From Paraphysoderma sedebokerense (lineage: Eukaryota; Blastocladiomycota; Physodermatomycetes; Physodermatales; Physodermataceae): a stretch of 64,000 nucleotides of DNA. The notes under the pieces are model-generated. The model was not told where the DNA came from, did not search any database, and was given only the letters and a program-made list of their open reading frames with translations. A program made the position numbers and the translations under genes. Below, piece by piece: positions 47,093-59,283 of this stretch (its first letter is position 1; each line of letters starts with the position of its first letter). The stretch is from contig JAHLJZ010000088.1 of NCBI GenBank assembly GCA_025602915.1, positions 32,865 through 96,864 of the forward strand. Reading direction: 5' to 3'.

Positions 47093-48683
47093 CTATAATT
47101 CTCCACAATCCACAATAGTTACTTTTTGAGTTGGCTTTCCTGATTCAGTACCTACTCTTTCAATTTTCCGAACGACGTCCTAGAAAAACCGATATAAGCC
47201 GCAATACTAATAAGCACTGAAATTCTAGAAGTTGCTAAAAGTCAGCTTACCATCCCATTCACAACTGACCCAAAAACTACATGTTTATTATCTAACCAAT
47301 CAGTTTTCGCTGTGCATATAAAAAATTGAGAGCCATTTCTACAATTTGTTAAGTGTTTTTATGTTAGATAAAGTAAACGAGATGCTGCGAGAGTGAAAGA
47401 CATACGTGTTGGGACCTGCGCGATACACATCCAAAATTGTAGGGTTACAGATAATAGTTAATGCCTAGCCACGACACCGAATAGGAAAGAAATACTGTGT
47501 TCATACCCGCATTTGCCATTGACAACGTTCCAGGCGCGAGATGCTTGAGAGTAAAATTTTCATCCTCAAATTTTTCACCATAAATACTTTTACCACCAGT
47601 CCCATTAAACTTTGTGAAGTCTCCACCTTGGCACATAAACCCCGGTATCTAGCAAAACATGAATTGCATATTTTAGAGTGAGATACAGGAATTAGGTTAA
47701 GGGGACGACTTACGATACGATGAAATATAGACTTTTTAAAGCCAAATCCTCGCCCATGTGTACAAAGTTGTCGAAAATTCTCTGCTGTTTTTGGAACGAC
47801 GTCCTACAATGATGCTTTGTGAGATTAACTCACAATCTTAATATAGATGAGAGACTGACCATTCGAAGCTCCATGACTATTCTTCCAGCCGGTACGCCCC
47901 CGATCAATATATCAAAGAAAACTCTAGGATTCTTGCTAGAAGATGGGACGGTTGGACCTGAAGCGACGGCTTTCTGTTTCTTGGCAGTTTCGCCTTCGTT
48001 CTCCTCCGATTCACCATTCTCCATAGGAGCAGCCCCACCTTCTCCCATGGAACCATATTTTTGCAGCCATGCTTCCTCTGACCAAATGGCTTTATTCGAA
48101 GATCTGTTCGCTACTGTCGGTTTAGCTAGATTTACTTTCAAAACTTTTCCGTATAACTCTGACATATGCATATTATCGATGGCTGCTTTGGCATCTTCGG
48201 GATCCTCAAATTCAACGAAAGCGAATCCTCGATGTTGTGCCCCTACAAATATAAATAAAACCGTCATTGTGATTGTATACACATCATGAAATTATTTAAC
48301 GGTGAGAGAATTTGGAAGATTGCTGTTGCTGTCGTTTATATATAACAAATGGGCAGTCGATCCCTGCTAATAAACAAACAAATAATTATAAACTCGAAAA
48401 CGTACTACTTGAAGGATCTGGAGGTATTTCTACTGTAACAATATCGCCGAATGGAATAAAAGCAGCATGTAATGTCTCTGCTGTTACCGTATCATCTAGA
48501 CCACCTATCAAGTTTTATTTGGTTAAACCCAATACATTAGAAAGCTCGATTCTGAATCAACTAGGACCTGGTCTCCAAGAGGCAAGATTTCATAGAGATC
48601 GACGGAAGCAGGGCCTTCAGCAAAAACATAAGAGTAAATTTTAACATACCAACATATAGGGTGGTTTTGGGATTTATCGACAT
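47093..48683 (-). CDS. PPIE: RRM-containing cyclophilin CYP33/PPIE (peptidyl-prolyl isomerase)
   Basis: Eight exons: join(47093..47179, 47251..47338, 47406..47415, 47507..47648, 47714..47803, 47860..48242, 48406..48504, 48650..48683), complement; 933 nt, 310 aa, in frame. The N-terminal RRM starts [20 protein letters not shown] and has RNP1 as [10 protein letters not shown] linker ([13 protein letters not shown], as in human PPIE) leads to the cyclophilin domain: [66 protein letters not shown] and [15 protein letters not shown]. Catalytic Arg (FHR), Gln-Phe and Trp (KTDWLD) are present, so isomerase activity is expected. The family sits in spliceosomal complexes. One exon is only 10 nt (47406-47415) and encodes part of PNTN. 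It is divergent from SMG8, with 115 bp between starts. Confidence 0.93.
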
Positions 48684-48798
48684 AGTCACAATGTGCGGCA
48701 GAAGTTTAAAGTTTTTAATGAGGAGGAGCGAATTCCGCTTGGGCCTTGGTCAAAAGTTTTTGGCGCTCTCACTCTCAATTATTCAAATTTGCCTTTAA

Positions 48799-51700
48799 AT
48801 GGAATTCATATATCCATCGGACTTTGATAAAAATAATTCTTCCGGCTCAGCATGGATCGATAACATTCAAAGTATGTATTTGATGAGCACTCTCTTAACT
48901 TTGTCTTTTGCCCAGTTCCCTGACATGTTAAATCACGAAAAGCCATTTTGAATCAACTCAAAACTACGAATTCGGATATTACAGTTGTTTGTTTCATAGG
49001 ATATGCAAATTCCGCATCAAAGTCTGCGAGAGCGTGGATGTCAGAATGTATCGAAATTGATTCGGTGCGTTCTGGAATTCAGAATAAACTCGTCTACTCT
49101 TAAAAGTACTGACAGAGGAACGGACATTGCTATAGATCGACTGCAGAAGTACAGATGATATTTCGGTATGCTAATGTTAATATAATCTAACCTTAAATTG
49201 ACCTCACAAAATTTTTTTTATAATTTGTACAGAACCCATTGACTTTTAAATTCGATGCAAGGCAAAGTATCCTTTACATGTGCCTAGAGTGTTACAAAGA
49301 CTACACCCACCTTACACAGATATGTAAATCCGCCTTGTCCATGGTACAGAAGGTATTGCGGATTGTTTGGCCATAATTCTCTTATAATGTTGCAAACTCA
49401 GCTTTATCCCAAGGATCCTTCGAAGTTCGATAACTGGCTAATATCTCGCGAGCACGAATACGCTAAACTGTCATTATTTGCATTTTGTACATCTCATGTG
49501 GTTGTGGTTCGTACAGTCTCCTTGTTTATTCTGATTTTCGAGTGCGTATGGGATGTGGAGTAATTCAAAGTAAATCCCATCAGCATTGCAGTCCGTCCTC
49601 GAATGTAGACACTTCCTTCATCACGACCCTTCAAATTTTGTCCGCATTGAAAAGAAAATTCGCTAGCTACATCATTACCTTTTCCAGTGAATTATATCGC
49701 CAATTCAATTTACCCCATCTCGCTTCGTCCTATCGGGGCCGCGATACGAACTTTAACGTCGGGTTTGTTCCTGGCCGATGCGTTCCTTGTCTCTTATTTG
49801 TACTGCAGCAGGTAAATTTCAGTTTTTGATTCCGTTGTTCATCGCCCATTCATAAATTTTCCTTGTAAGCCGGACATACCTGTGTCATCTCATCAGAAGA
49901 ACCCTTACCGATCCACACAGATGGCAATACAAAGCCGCATTACGTACGTTCTGCGGTCGTGCGAAATAATTCCTGTTTCAGATTATGCATCTGATTGGTG
50001 AGAGAGAAGTCCTAACTCATTGACGGTATAGCTGAGCTGAAAATTAATCTTACTATCCGTAGTCGACAATTATTCTCTATTCCACCCCCACCCCAGAACT
50101 TTGTCTTTTTAGTTCCGAAATCACAGGCTAATGGCAATGTCAATCGTGAAAGGATACCAAAACTTCTTGAAATATTTTCATCAGACATTAATGTCGACAA
50201 ACTTGAGTTGGGTATTGAATCAAAGCCAGTTCAACACTTTAATATCTCAGATTTCATACATAGCTCTGTCAAATCGGCCATTGACAACGGAAAAAGTTGG
50301 AAGGCCAAGGTATTCGCTGTTATGCTTAATCTTATAGTCTTTCCTTTTCGTGATTTGGAAACATGCTGACAGAATATCTTTAACAGCCCGTTAAATCGAG
50401 GGATTGGATGATAGGATCTATCGGCCTACTTTGTTTGTTCAATAATGAAGTAAAATCAATCAACGCCCGGCAGTTAATGTTGGATCGAGTTTCGACAGAA
50501 ATTTTAATCGAGGGTGTGAATAAGAGACTGAAGGACTTCATTGACATTTTGCGGGTGTTTTCTTCAAGGTTTGCTTTCAGCGGATCTCCTTATCTGTTCT
50601 AACATTTTTTCTGCCCAATTGCTCGTGTTTCAATGGATTCTATTAATGGACAAACTTAATTGCCCTTCTTCTCATACAGTATATCGCGACAAGCAATGTG
50701 GAAAGCGGTGGACATATACACCAAGGATTTACCAGCTTACTATAATCGTCAAATTCATGAGACAAAGGTAGTTAGATGCATTCGTGGACGTTGCTTCTTT
50801 CCGTTACCTCGCGAAAGGAATTGCCTTTTAACTTCCCGGCGTTACTAACATATTCTACTATTGTAATTTTTCATAGTTGAAGCAGGCTACAACTTTATAC
50901 CACTCCTTAGCCCATGGTCCTTCTGCCGAAGATTTTGCGGGAAGAATGACACAAGAGTGTGAACGTATTTGGAAAACCGGGAGGCAGAGATGTGAAGCTG
51001 TTAGTTTAAGTGGAAGGGAATGTGTTCTTGGAGTACGTTCACTTCTATCTGTTACTTGAAGCCAACAATTATATCTGCACATGTGCTAAGATTTTTGTGA
51101 CTTTTAGAGTGACCATGATAAGTCAGATCAACCGAAAGGGCCCAAAAGTACGCGGGCCGCAGGAGTGGTATCTAGCAAACATAGCTCGACGATGTCTGTT
51201 GAGATATATTGCAATTGTGGCAAAACAAGGTTAAAGCGAGAAGATCCATTCGAGTTTGAGGTATTGTGCTTTGCTTCCCCCCTGTTATCCCAAGATGATA
51301 ACTGAACTTAATTTTAATCAATCAGACGGCGAATATCGGAAACTTCAATTCGCCGTGTTGCCACCTTGGTACCACGGTTATACCAGACGTGTCTTCGTTT
51401 TGGTCGTTTTTGAAGATCGGGGACGCAAAATGGTACAATTGGAATGGTGGCCTAGAGTGTCGGGATGGGTTCTTTCCAAGAACACATTACTTGTTACCTT
51501 GGTATTTAAGAAGCGCAATTGCTAGTAGTAATGTCGGTTTGTATCTTGATAGAAGATCGAATCTTTTCCGTTTCGACCAAGCTAAATGACTCCATATATT
51601 CTTCTTCGACAGAACGTGTAGAAGAGACCCGAAATCGACGGGGCCGACAGCGATCACGAATTCAACCAGATGATGGATTTATTGGTTTTGAATTCGCGTG

Positions 51701-52302
51701 TCCACTAGGGCATCGCTTTTTGTCGATTAGAAATGGCAGGGCTTGTAAAGCCCACCGAGAGTCCGTTCGAGAGCATGCCAACTTCACTTTAGGTTTTGAT
51801 ATGCCATTATTCAGTCCTTGCCTATGTGGAGCCGGTGCGATTGCTCAATTGATGAGGCTGTGGATTGTTGTGCCTGATGTAGAATTTGTCAAAAACCCGG
51901 TGGTGAATCCTGTTGTCAAGGTTGGTGACATATCAGTCGAACCGTCAGGATTTTGTAGTCTGACCTTGGTTTCCTATCACTCTGTTTTAGCTTTATATTC
52001 CCGCATCCGGGGATCCATTATCACCCGCCGCAACATCCACCAGTTCCCCTACGCCTCCTCCGACGTCACATACATTCCTGCTTTCCTCTGTCCCCCTGGA
52101 ATTAAAACCTAACAGTACATATGTCATCCGATTGCCTTATATTTATGATATCAACGGATCGCCTGCTCAATTTCCCGAATCCCTGAGTGGTAAGATGAAG
52201 TCTGTGCTGTGTCGAGATTTCGTGACATTTGAGGGAATTGCTACAGAGAAGAGAAGCGAATCCGGGACCGGCGCTGCAAGCGGGACCGGCAAACGGGCAT
52301 GA
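48799..52302 (+). CDS. SMG8: SMG8-like nonsense-mediated decay factor
   Basis: A multi-exon gene starting MEFIYPSDFDKNN (ATG 48799) and ending ..TGKRA (stop 52300-52302). Exon order by open frame: ~48799-48868, ~48965-49060, ~49230-49560, ~49580-49810, ~49985-50310, ~50385-50570, ~50680-50768, ~50876-51030, ~51110-51230, ~51260-51590 and ~51600-52302, with short introns; boundaries are approximate. The N-terminal GTPase-like part reads ITVVCFIGYANSASKSARAW and LSLFAFCTSHVVVV. The C-terminal half carries the SMG8 hallmarks LYHSLAHGPSAEDFAGRMTQ, WKTGRQRCEAVSLSGRECVL, FIGFEFACPLGHRF and GFFPRTHYLLPWYL. SMG8 with SMG9 restrains SMG1 kinase and its phosphorylation of UPF1. An SMG1-type NMD branch is missing from S. 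cerevisiae and S. pombe. Confidence 0.8.
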
Positions 52303-52397
52303 ACATGGCTGTATTTGTGTGCTTATACCGGCAGGGTACTAATAGATATTGATAAATTGTGGTTAATGTATTCTGAATTGTGTAACTCTATGTAAAA

Positions 52398-52403
52398 AAT
52401 AAA
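52398..52403 (+). other. Polyadenylation signal-like AATAAA
   Basis: An AATAAA hexamer lies about 96 bp after the SMG8 stop, within an A-rich stretch. It is a likely poly(A) signal by position only. Confidence 0.45.
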
Positions 52404-52552
52404 TAGTTCAGCTTTGAATGATCAGTGCTGATCTCGTCCCACAGCGATATAGCGACCTATCTCAATTCGCGACATCCGCACACCCACTCCAGGAACACAG
52501 ATAAATTCAATTAGACGTACAAAAGTGCGCAGAACTATATCAACCTTACAAA

Positions 52553-53632
52553 ATGTCGGTGAAGTTATCAAATGCTGAAAAAATACAGAAAGGGAAAGAG
52601 TTGAAAGATAAAGGAAACCAACATTTCAAGAATGGTGAAATACAAGTTGGTTTGTATTTCCATCGATTTCGTTAGTGATAATCATTGTATACATATGCAT
52701 CAATTTAATCATTAACCATCATGTGTATCTGCTCTTTATCTGCACTGCCTAAAAACAATCCCTACTTTGATGGACGACGAATCGTTGTCGTTGTTCTTAT
52801 ATCGATTCCCGCCATGAATCATCCCAACCGCTATAACGCCGGTTAACTGCGCTACCACTAATGATTCATCAGCAATAAGATCGTATCATGAGTCACTATT
52901 ATATTTATCAGGATTGGTGCGCCCTGACAAACAAGATGCTGTTCCATTTGTCTCTGGATCCTCCGGTCAAGCGCCATTAACAGACACCGAAAAGGAAGAT
53001 GCAAGATCTGCTATTGTAGCAGTTTACAATAACATGTGTGGTAAGATATGATGTCAGGTTTACGATCCCGTATATAAGGGCTTAGTTATATTTCAACGGG
53101 GAAGTATAGCTGACTATATTCCTCCATTTTATCCTGGATAGCCTGCCACATTAAGAAATCAAATTGGAAAAGAGCAATTGAAACTAGTAACAAAGTAGGT
53201 AGTTCCCTCCTCTCTGCTTTACCACATAAGTTCGACATATTTAGGAAATTTAAACGTTTCCGCTCTGGCCTCATACTAATTTACAATTTCATTCTGTCTT
53301 TCAATCACACAAAAACTGGTAGGTCCTAGAATTTGACCCCAAAAATCCGAAAGGTCATTATAGACGGGGATTAGCATATTTGAATGATGGAGCATTAGAT
53401 AAGGCCGAGAAAGATCTCAAAAAAGCATTGGAGCTATCTCCTGGAGGTAAGTTCATTCTACGACAACCTTCACTTGGCGAGAGGCTTGTTACATGAATCT
53501 TCTGACTTTGCCTCTTCCTGTCCAGATGGCGCCGTTATTAAAGAACTCCATACGTTAAGAGAAAAACAAAAATTACAAGACGAAAAGCAACGGCGAGAGT
53601 TCGCTGGCATGTTTGATAGGGCTCGCAAGTAG
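52553..53632 (+). CDS. TTC9-like tetratricopeptide protein
   Basis: Five exons, join(52553..52649, 52873..53040, 53142..53194, 53323..53446, 53526..53632); 549 nt, 182 aa, in frame. TPR signatures: KGKELKDKGNQHFKNGEIQV (helix A of TPR1), YHESLLYLSGL with a long loop, YNNMCACHIKKSNWKRAIE (TPR2) and LEFDPKNPKGHYRRGLAYLN (TPR3), then a charged helix ending EFAGMFDRARK. The long loop between TPR1 and TPR2 and the terminal GMF match animal TTC9A/B/C. TTC9 proteins are small cytosolic TPR adaptors, reported to bind Hsp90 and actin-related partners; the partner here is unknown. The start is the first ATG, preceded by AAA. Confidence 0.82.
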
Positions 53633-54011
53633 TTGAGCCTGACAAGCTTTTGGAGCGGCAAGCATTGCTGTCCGGTTGATGTTTGAGGAAAGGTACATCT
53701 TTCGGGTCTTTAAAATCTAAGGCAACAAAGGGATGACGAATTGTGACATTGTATGAAACTTAGAAGCATCTTGTAATATACTTTCAATAAAGCGTATGTA
53801 TATAAAACTACTACTGCATGCTTTTCATGGAGAGGTTATTTCAAAGTATAAGATTCTTCAGACAGCATTTTTATTTCATCAATTCGCAAAATTTCAATAT
53901 TAATTTCAATAAATCGAAATACACGATCTACAGGCAATCCGCTATTAAGTTCGCTCTTTGAATCATGCCAACACCTCCTTTCATTATCCAAATCTTTGAA
54001 CTACATGCAAA
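53633..54011. other. Intergenic between convergent genes
   Basis: 379 bp between the stops of the TTC9-like gene and Get1. An AATAAA at 53786-53791 is a plausible poly(A) signal for the TTC9-like gene. No gene is supported. Confidence 0.45.
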
Positions 54012-55239
54012 CTAACCTAACACTCCGAGTCCACCCATTCCCATACCCATTCCTGCACCCATAGCATCTTTCTCTGTTCCCGTCGGGGTACTTGGACCAC
54101 TAACGACGTCCAACAAACCTCTAACAAATTTTCTACATGCCATCACCCAAACAACCACACTTACACTACCCTTTGGAGCAAAAGGTAAACTTAAGAAGCT
54201 CGTGGTAAAACCCAACCAATCTTCGGGTAAATAAAACATTGCGGTAGTTTGGTAAGTGTAGATGATGTAAATGTAGAACGAATAGAAGATGATACGGGTG
54301 TACAGGTGAGTTTGAATCTGAAAAGAGGATTTTGACATGGCGAGAGCCGACACTTTTGGAGGACGGGGGTAATTCATCATGAATGGCAGAAGCATTTAAT
54401 AAAAACATTGGAAAAAGCGAAGGTGTCTAGTTAACTTATATCCACAAGCCTCGACTCTTCAAATTCTTGTAACGAGGAGCAGAGTGATCAAGAAAGATAA
54501 AATAGAAGACATTCAAAATTAAAAACATACCGATTTTCTCAAATTCGGCCTGTTTAGAATCAATCTTTCTTCTTATCTTTGCCCATTTGGCAAACTCGTC
54601 CTGTGCATTCAGCAACAGATTTTAACCAACGAAAATAATAATGTAGATGCGTTAATCACATCGTCATCAATGACAGCAATAAAAGAAATGATTCTATGGC
54701 CGCAACAATTAACCGGGTTCGATATATCACAGTCCAAAAGAGAAACCAAAGCCCACCAAAACAACCCGCCAAAGTACGGCAAACAGAACAAGACAAAGCA
54801 AATAAGTACCATTGAACTAGTCTTTGACAAATCATTTCTCAAAACAACAATCTCACTTTTCAGTTTCGCTTGCTTGTTGAATTCTTTAGATTGAAAGAGT
54901 TTACGATAGACTAGGTACAACTGTATGAATTAAAATTGCAACCAGTTTATGTTTATGATGACGGATACAGAAAGTTTGAGTAGCGATAGTCGATCGAAGA
55001 AGAGCGAATACCAGGGTAAAAATAATTAAAAAGTAACAAAGACGGCAGAATTAGTATGGACTATCAAAGATCTCTAAATTCTCTGTGTCTGAGTATGACT
55101 GATATTTAAGATACAGTACGGTTGATGCAATCACTGAAAATCCAATCCACGATACAAATTCAATGAGTATCGATGCCAAGAATACAGATAAGGCGGGAAT
55201 CGATAGGATTGGGGAGAGATAATGTATTATTTGGGACAT
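54012..55239 (-). CDS. GET1: Get1/WRB, tail-anchored protein insertase subunit
   Basis: Four exons, join(54012..54352, 54531..54600, 54810..54920, 55120..55239), complement; 642 nt, 213 aa, in frame. The N-terminal helix (SIPALSVFLASILIEFVSWI) is followed by a cytosolic coiled coil (LYLVYRKLFQSKEFNKQAKL .. DEFAKWAKIRRKIDSKQAEF), the module that binds the Get3 ATPase. Then come two further helices (YTRIIFYSFYIYIIYTYQTT, and LSLPFAPKGSVSVVVWVMAC). DEFAKWAKIRRK and the F-APKGSVS-x-x-VW motif are diagnostic of Get1/WRB/CHD5. It forms the ER insertase with Get2/CAML for tail-anchored proteins. The C-terminus is a Gly/Met-rich tail (AMGAGMGMGMGGLGVLG). The weakest junction is the 54352/54531 acceptor (AAAAG). 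Confidence 0.9.
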
Positions 55240-55427
55240 TGTTTTTCATGTAATTAAAAAGGTTGAATTTTGGCCGAACGTTATTAAAGAGTTCAAACGA
55301 GGGCACGCCTCTTCAGTCATTTGAGCCAATCCGTTCAACATAGATTTCAACTTTATGAGCGCAATCTGCTTATAACCACAGCATGGGAGAATTTACATGA
55401 TTCAGATAATCCCTATATTTGGTACAA

Positions 55428-58400
55428 TTACCGTCTGCTAGCAACCAATCGTCTTTGTTGGGCCAACCAACTGCTTCCTCCAGTAGAACTCGTAGTCCCG
55501 CTGGACCCATTGGGATTTTGACCACCAATACCAGATCCACGTTTCGCCAGACTCATTCCGGCTTCATACCAGGCCGAAAGAATTAATTTCTGTTCAAACG
55601 TAACTTGTGATTTGTATTCGTTGTATTGGGTCTAAAAAGATGATTTGGAAAAAGTGGGTCAATATATTTGCCGCTGAGACCGAATGTAAAAGCGCCGACA
55701 AGATAAAAATCTTCCGAGATCATTCGAACTTTCAAGACATGAGCTCCATCAAGCAAGTCAGAGAGTCTCGGTGGGAATGGACAGCACATTCTGCAAATGT
55801 TGCAAGAAAAAGGAAACTAAAAAAAAGCAAAGAGAGAATATGAACTGAAAAATAATCAGATGAATCTCCCGGGGGGATTCGAACTTCAGAGATATAAGCT
55901 CGATCAAAGAAGTCAGAGATCCCGGTGCAAATTTAATAAAAAGTGAAATGGCCGGAAGTGAAACAAAAAAACCGGCTATTTTCCAGCCGCAAAGCAAAGA
56001 AAACGAAGCGAAAAGCTTGAAGCGGAGACTGAAAACCAACGAATAGAATACCTTAAGCTCCTCCAACTCTTCTTCCTTCATTTTCAGCATGCTTTGTAAA
56101 CTTTGAACAGCCTCCGGAAAGTTCTCAGTCGTCTATGTGGGAAGTAGGAACTAATCGTAAGAAAAGAATTAGTTGCTGATTTGGGCAGATTAACATACCT
56201 TAACGCTGTTCTCAACCGCTGTGCTTCTCAAGTCCTTGATCGTTTTATCTTGATTTGAAATGAACTATTTCAAAAGAAGCGAATAGTTTAAAAATCAGTA
56301 TTCGTATCCATATTGCTTGATCATGACGTGTTCTCCCCGCAAGTCAAATGGACCAGCAGGAACAATTAGTCGAAAGCCTTACCTCTTTTGCTTTCTTCAT
56401 CGCCACATGTAACTTAACATTTTGGTCATTCAGATCACCTAATTTCTTCTCTTTCTCGCCCATGATTTCCTTTAACTGCTCATATTTCGATTTCAGTTCT
56501 TGGAATTGTTCTTCAGATACACGAGACGAAGAAGAAAGATTTGAAGAAGATAGTTTTGATAATTCGGATTGAAGTTGTAGTGTCTTTTGTTGCGTTTGAA
56601 CATAATCCTATTAACCAGATGGGGAATATCAAAAGCAAATTAGAATAGAGCATCAACATGACATCTACAAAATAACATGAAATGAGAAAACTCTACCTGC
56701 TGAAATTTTGTTTTACTTCGGTTTGCATCTTCCAACAGATGTTCCAACTTGACAACCTGAGATTTCAAACTGCTGACTTCTTCGTTGCCACCAGAAATAG
56801 TCGATGATGCCTTGTACCCGGCCAACTTGCGTTCAAGTCTGGCAATTTTCAGTTTTCTGATGATTTTGGTAGCGATGAATTTTTTTGTTATCGATTAGAA
56901 GACACAGGCGTAGAGCGCGGCCGCAATTCAATACGGAGGGAACAACGTAAATATGAATAACATTAGAGAGAACAGAAATTAATAAGTATACTGTCTCATT
57001 ACGTTTCGTGCAAGCGTCAAATATAAAATAATTCATGTCATATGTTGATCGAGCTCAACGAAAACAAAACTCATAACGAATGATTTAAATAAATGGAAAC
57101 TGTACAATTCGGTAGTTTCTGCGGCACTACTGCTTGATGAGAGCGATTGTCCCAGAGATTGATTTAAAGTTCGAGGAGCGGATCCTGTCAAATTCAGTTG
57201 CAACATGTCAGTGAAATGGTGGCAATTGAAACCAGATGATAAAATAGAAGAGAAATCCATGGATTTTTGTCAAATCAAGGAGAAGCTAACCATTGAATTC
57301 CCATTCCCTAATCTTTTCTTCCAAATCTCTCATCGATTCTTCCATCGCTCTCTTGCCTTCTTCCATCTCTTCCATTCTTTTTCGAGACTCTGAGAATTCA
57401 TATTCCATTTGACTTTTCTCGACTTGTAATTGTGTTTTTTGGGATTCTAGTTCTGAGATTTGAGTTTTATATGTGTCCATCAGGGATTTGAATTGAGTCA
57501 ATTTTAGATATTCCGATTCCAAATTCAAATTCTTGGAAACGAGGGCCGCGTTTTGGGACTCCAGATTCTAAATGTTCCAAATCAGTCTCCGATGAAACAT
57601 TCCGAAGAAAAGCCTGTTTAAACATACCTGTAACTGTCTCCTGAGATCACCTGTTTCTTCCAGCTTTTTCTTGTATTTTTCAACAACAGCTTCAGTCTTT
57701 TGTAATCTGTCCGCTGCATGCCTGAGTTCGTCGACCTTGTCCTTCAAGATGGCTGCTTCGTCTGCTTTGGACTGCAGTTCATCGACCTTTTTGTACAAAG
57801 AAAATGAGAAGTGTGAAGATTAGATCACGAGACAAGGATAGAGAAAAGGCAGAATGTAGGAGCCTAAACAACAGGGAAGATTGATGAAATGGGAAAGCAA
57901 ATACCTTGCGATTCAATTCCGTCACGATGGAAGTATTTTTATGCAGTAATGATTCCGCTTCGTGTCGTCGTAGCTCGCTTTTCTCTCTATTGGTATGCAC
58001 CAAGAATCAAATGAGGAGTTTACCTCAGTCAAGAAGAATATAGGCACCGGCAGATCAAACATGAGGCTTACAATTCTTGTTTCAAATGTTCAATTTCGCT
58101 TTTCAATATGAAATCTGCTTTCCCACTTTGTGAAGCTTGGGCAGCTGATTTCTCGAGCTCATTTAAACGACTTCGGAGTTCTTGCTTTTCGGAGACCAAC
58201 GTATCCTGTTAGATGCGAAGGCGACAGATTGGTCATAAAATTTGGTTAGTTGACAACGCTCGGGGTTGATGGGTTTGTAAATGCGTGTGAGAAGAAAGTA
58301 AACTGGAAGAACCGTAGAAAACAAACATGTTCATGTCGTAAATTCTGATATTCTTCTATCAGCTCTCGATGTGCTTTTTCGAGCTCCTCCTTTTCAGCCT

Positions 58401-59283
58401 GAACTTCAGCTGCACGATGTGATGCGTCGTCCCTTTTAGAAGAGTGAATTGAAAATCCATATAAGATTGAACAAATTAGCAACGTTACGTACATGTCTGT
58501 TGGGGATGCCGAGCCGCTTAATCTCTGCATCATCTATAGTGATCAGTGATTCAATTTTCAATGGGTTATTATGTTTATTAGCGTATCCAAGAATGGAAGT
58601 CTGCTTACCTGAGAAATGATTAACATAATTTGTTGTTGCGAAAACTCGTCCAGGGTTTGAATAGCCGAGATGAACTTTTCTTTTTTAGGACATTGAACGG
58701 ATAACAATAGAATTAAGCTGGCCAACTTCAGAATTTCATTCAAATCTGAGTCTTTAGCAATGCTACTTAGATTGGGTGTATCCATTTCCGACACACGAGA
58801 GTGAAGAACGTCTTCATAGTAGCTAATGACGAGTTTGTACATTTTCTTCAAATTGTTGAAACGAAAAACCCAATTGTCCCCTCTTTCTACGGTCGATACT
58901 AGTCGAAAATATGACGAATCTCTAAATTTCAGATATTGAGCACATGTATCATGGCCGAGAGAATCGTTTAAAGTTAGCTCGCCGTAAACAATCCGTGGTC
59001 GTTGGAAAGAGAGCGAGGCCCAAAGTCCAAATGTGCTTAGTACAGATTAATTGGTAATTACTCACACATCAGCTAATATCTCGAACAACATAATTCCATC
59101 CGAAAGGTCTTCTGGTGCGGTACATGGTCGGGAAAGTATCGAAAGAGCGTTTATCTGGGTTGTTGGTGTTGGTTGAAACAAACGAGATTAGTTGACGAAG
59201 AGAAGAGCGAAGCAAAAGTTTGTGTCTTTTCATTCAATTACCCAATTCAAAACAACATTCAGCAGCGACGACGGTTCGGCCAT
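55428..59283 (-). CDS. Hook-family dynein adaptor
   Basis: A multi-exon gene from ATG 59283 (MAEPSSLLNVVLNW) to stop 55428-55430 (..LVASRR). The N-terminal Hook (calponin-like) domain reads DNWVFRFNNLKKMYKLVISY, DLNEILKLASLILLLSVQCP and LDEFSQQQIMLIISQMMQRL. About 500 residues of coiled coil follow, for example EVQAEKEELEKAHRELIEEY and KVDELRHAADRLQKTE. The C-terminus has EQKLILSAWYEAGMSL and SSWLAQQRRLVASRR, matching the animal HOOK1-3 pattern (LI-SAWY--GM-L, then FLA-QR---SRR). Hook links dynein/dynactin and kinesin to early endosomes through FTS/FHIP; fungal HookA does this during hyphal growth. Introns are usually 50-130 nt, but the last one (55632-56051) is 420 nt and repeat-bearing. It is divergent from CFAP58. 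Confidence 0.87.
55715..55785. repeat. Intronic direct repeat, copy A
   Basis: About 65-70 bp in the long Hook intron, containing CATTCGAACTTTCAAGACAT and GAGCTCCATCAAGCAAGTCA. It is similar (about three quarters of positions by eye) and in the same orientation to copy B at 55866-55935. Confidence 0.7.
55866..55935. repeat. Intronic direct repeat, copy B
   Basis: The second copy, containing GGATTCGAACTTCAGAGATA and AGCTCGATCAAAGAAGTCAG. On the minus strand it contains GTTCGAATCCC, which matches the RNA polymerase III B-box consensus. The adjacent bases do not form a tRNA T-stem, and no A-box or cloverleaf was found. Confidence 0.7.

Noticed and set aside
55860-55935. Possible tRNA or tRNA-like gene on the minus strand (GTTCGAATCCC)
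   Set aside because: The T-loop bases match, but the flanking T-stem does not pair and no anticodon arm, D arm or acceptor stem can be drawn. Kept only as a repeat with a B-box-like motif.
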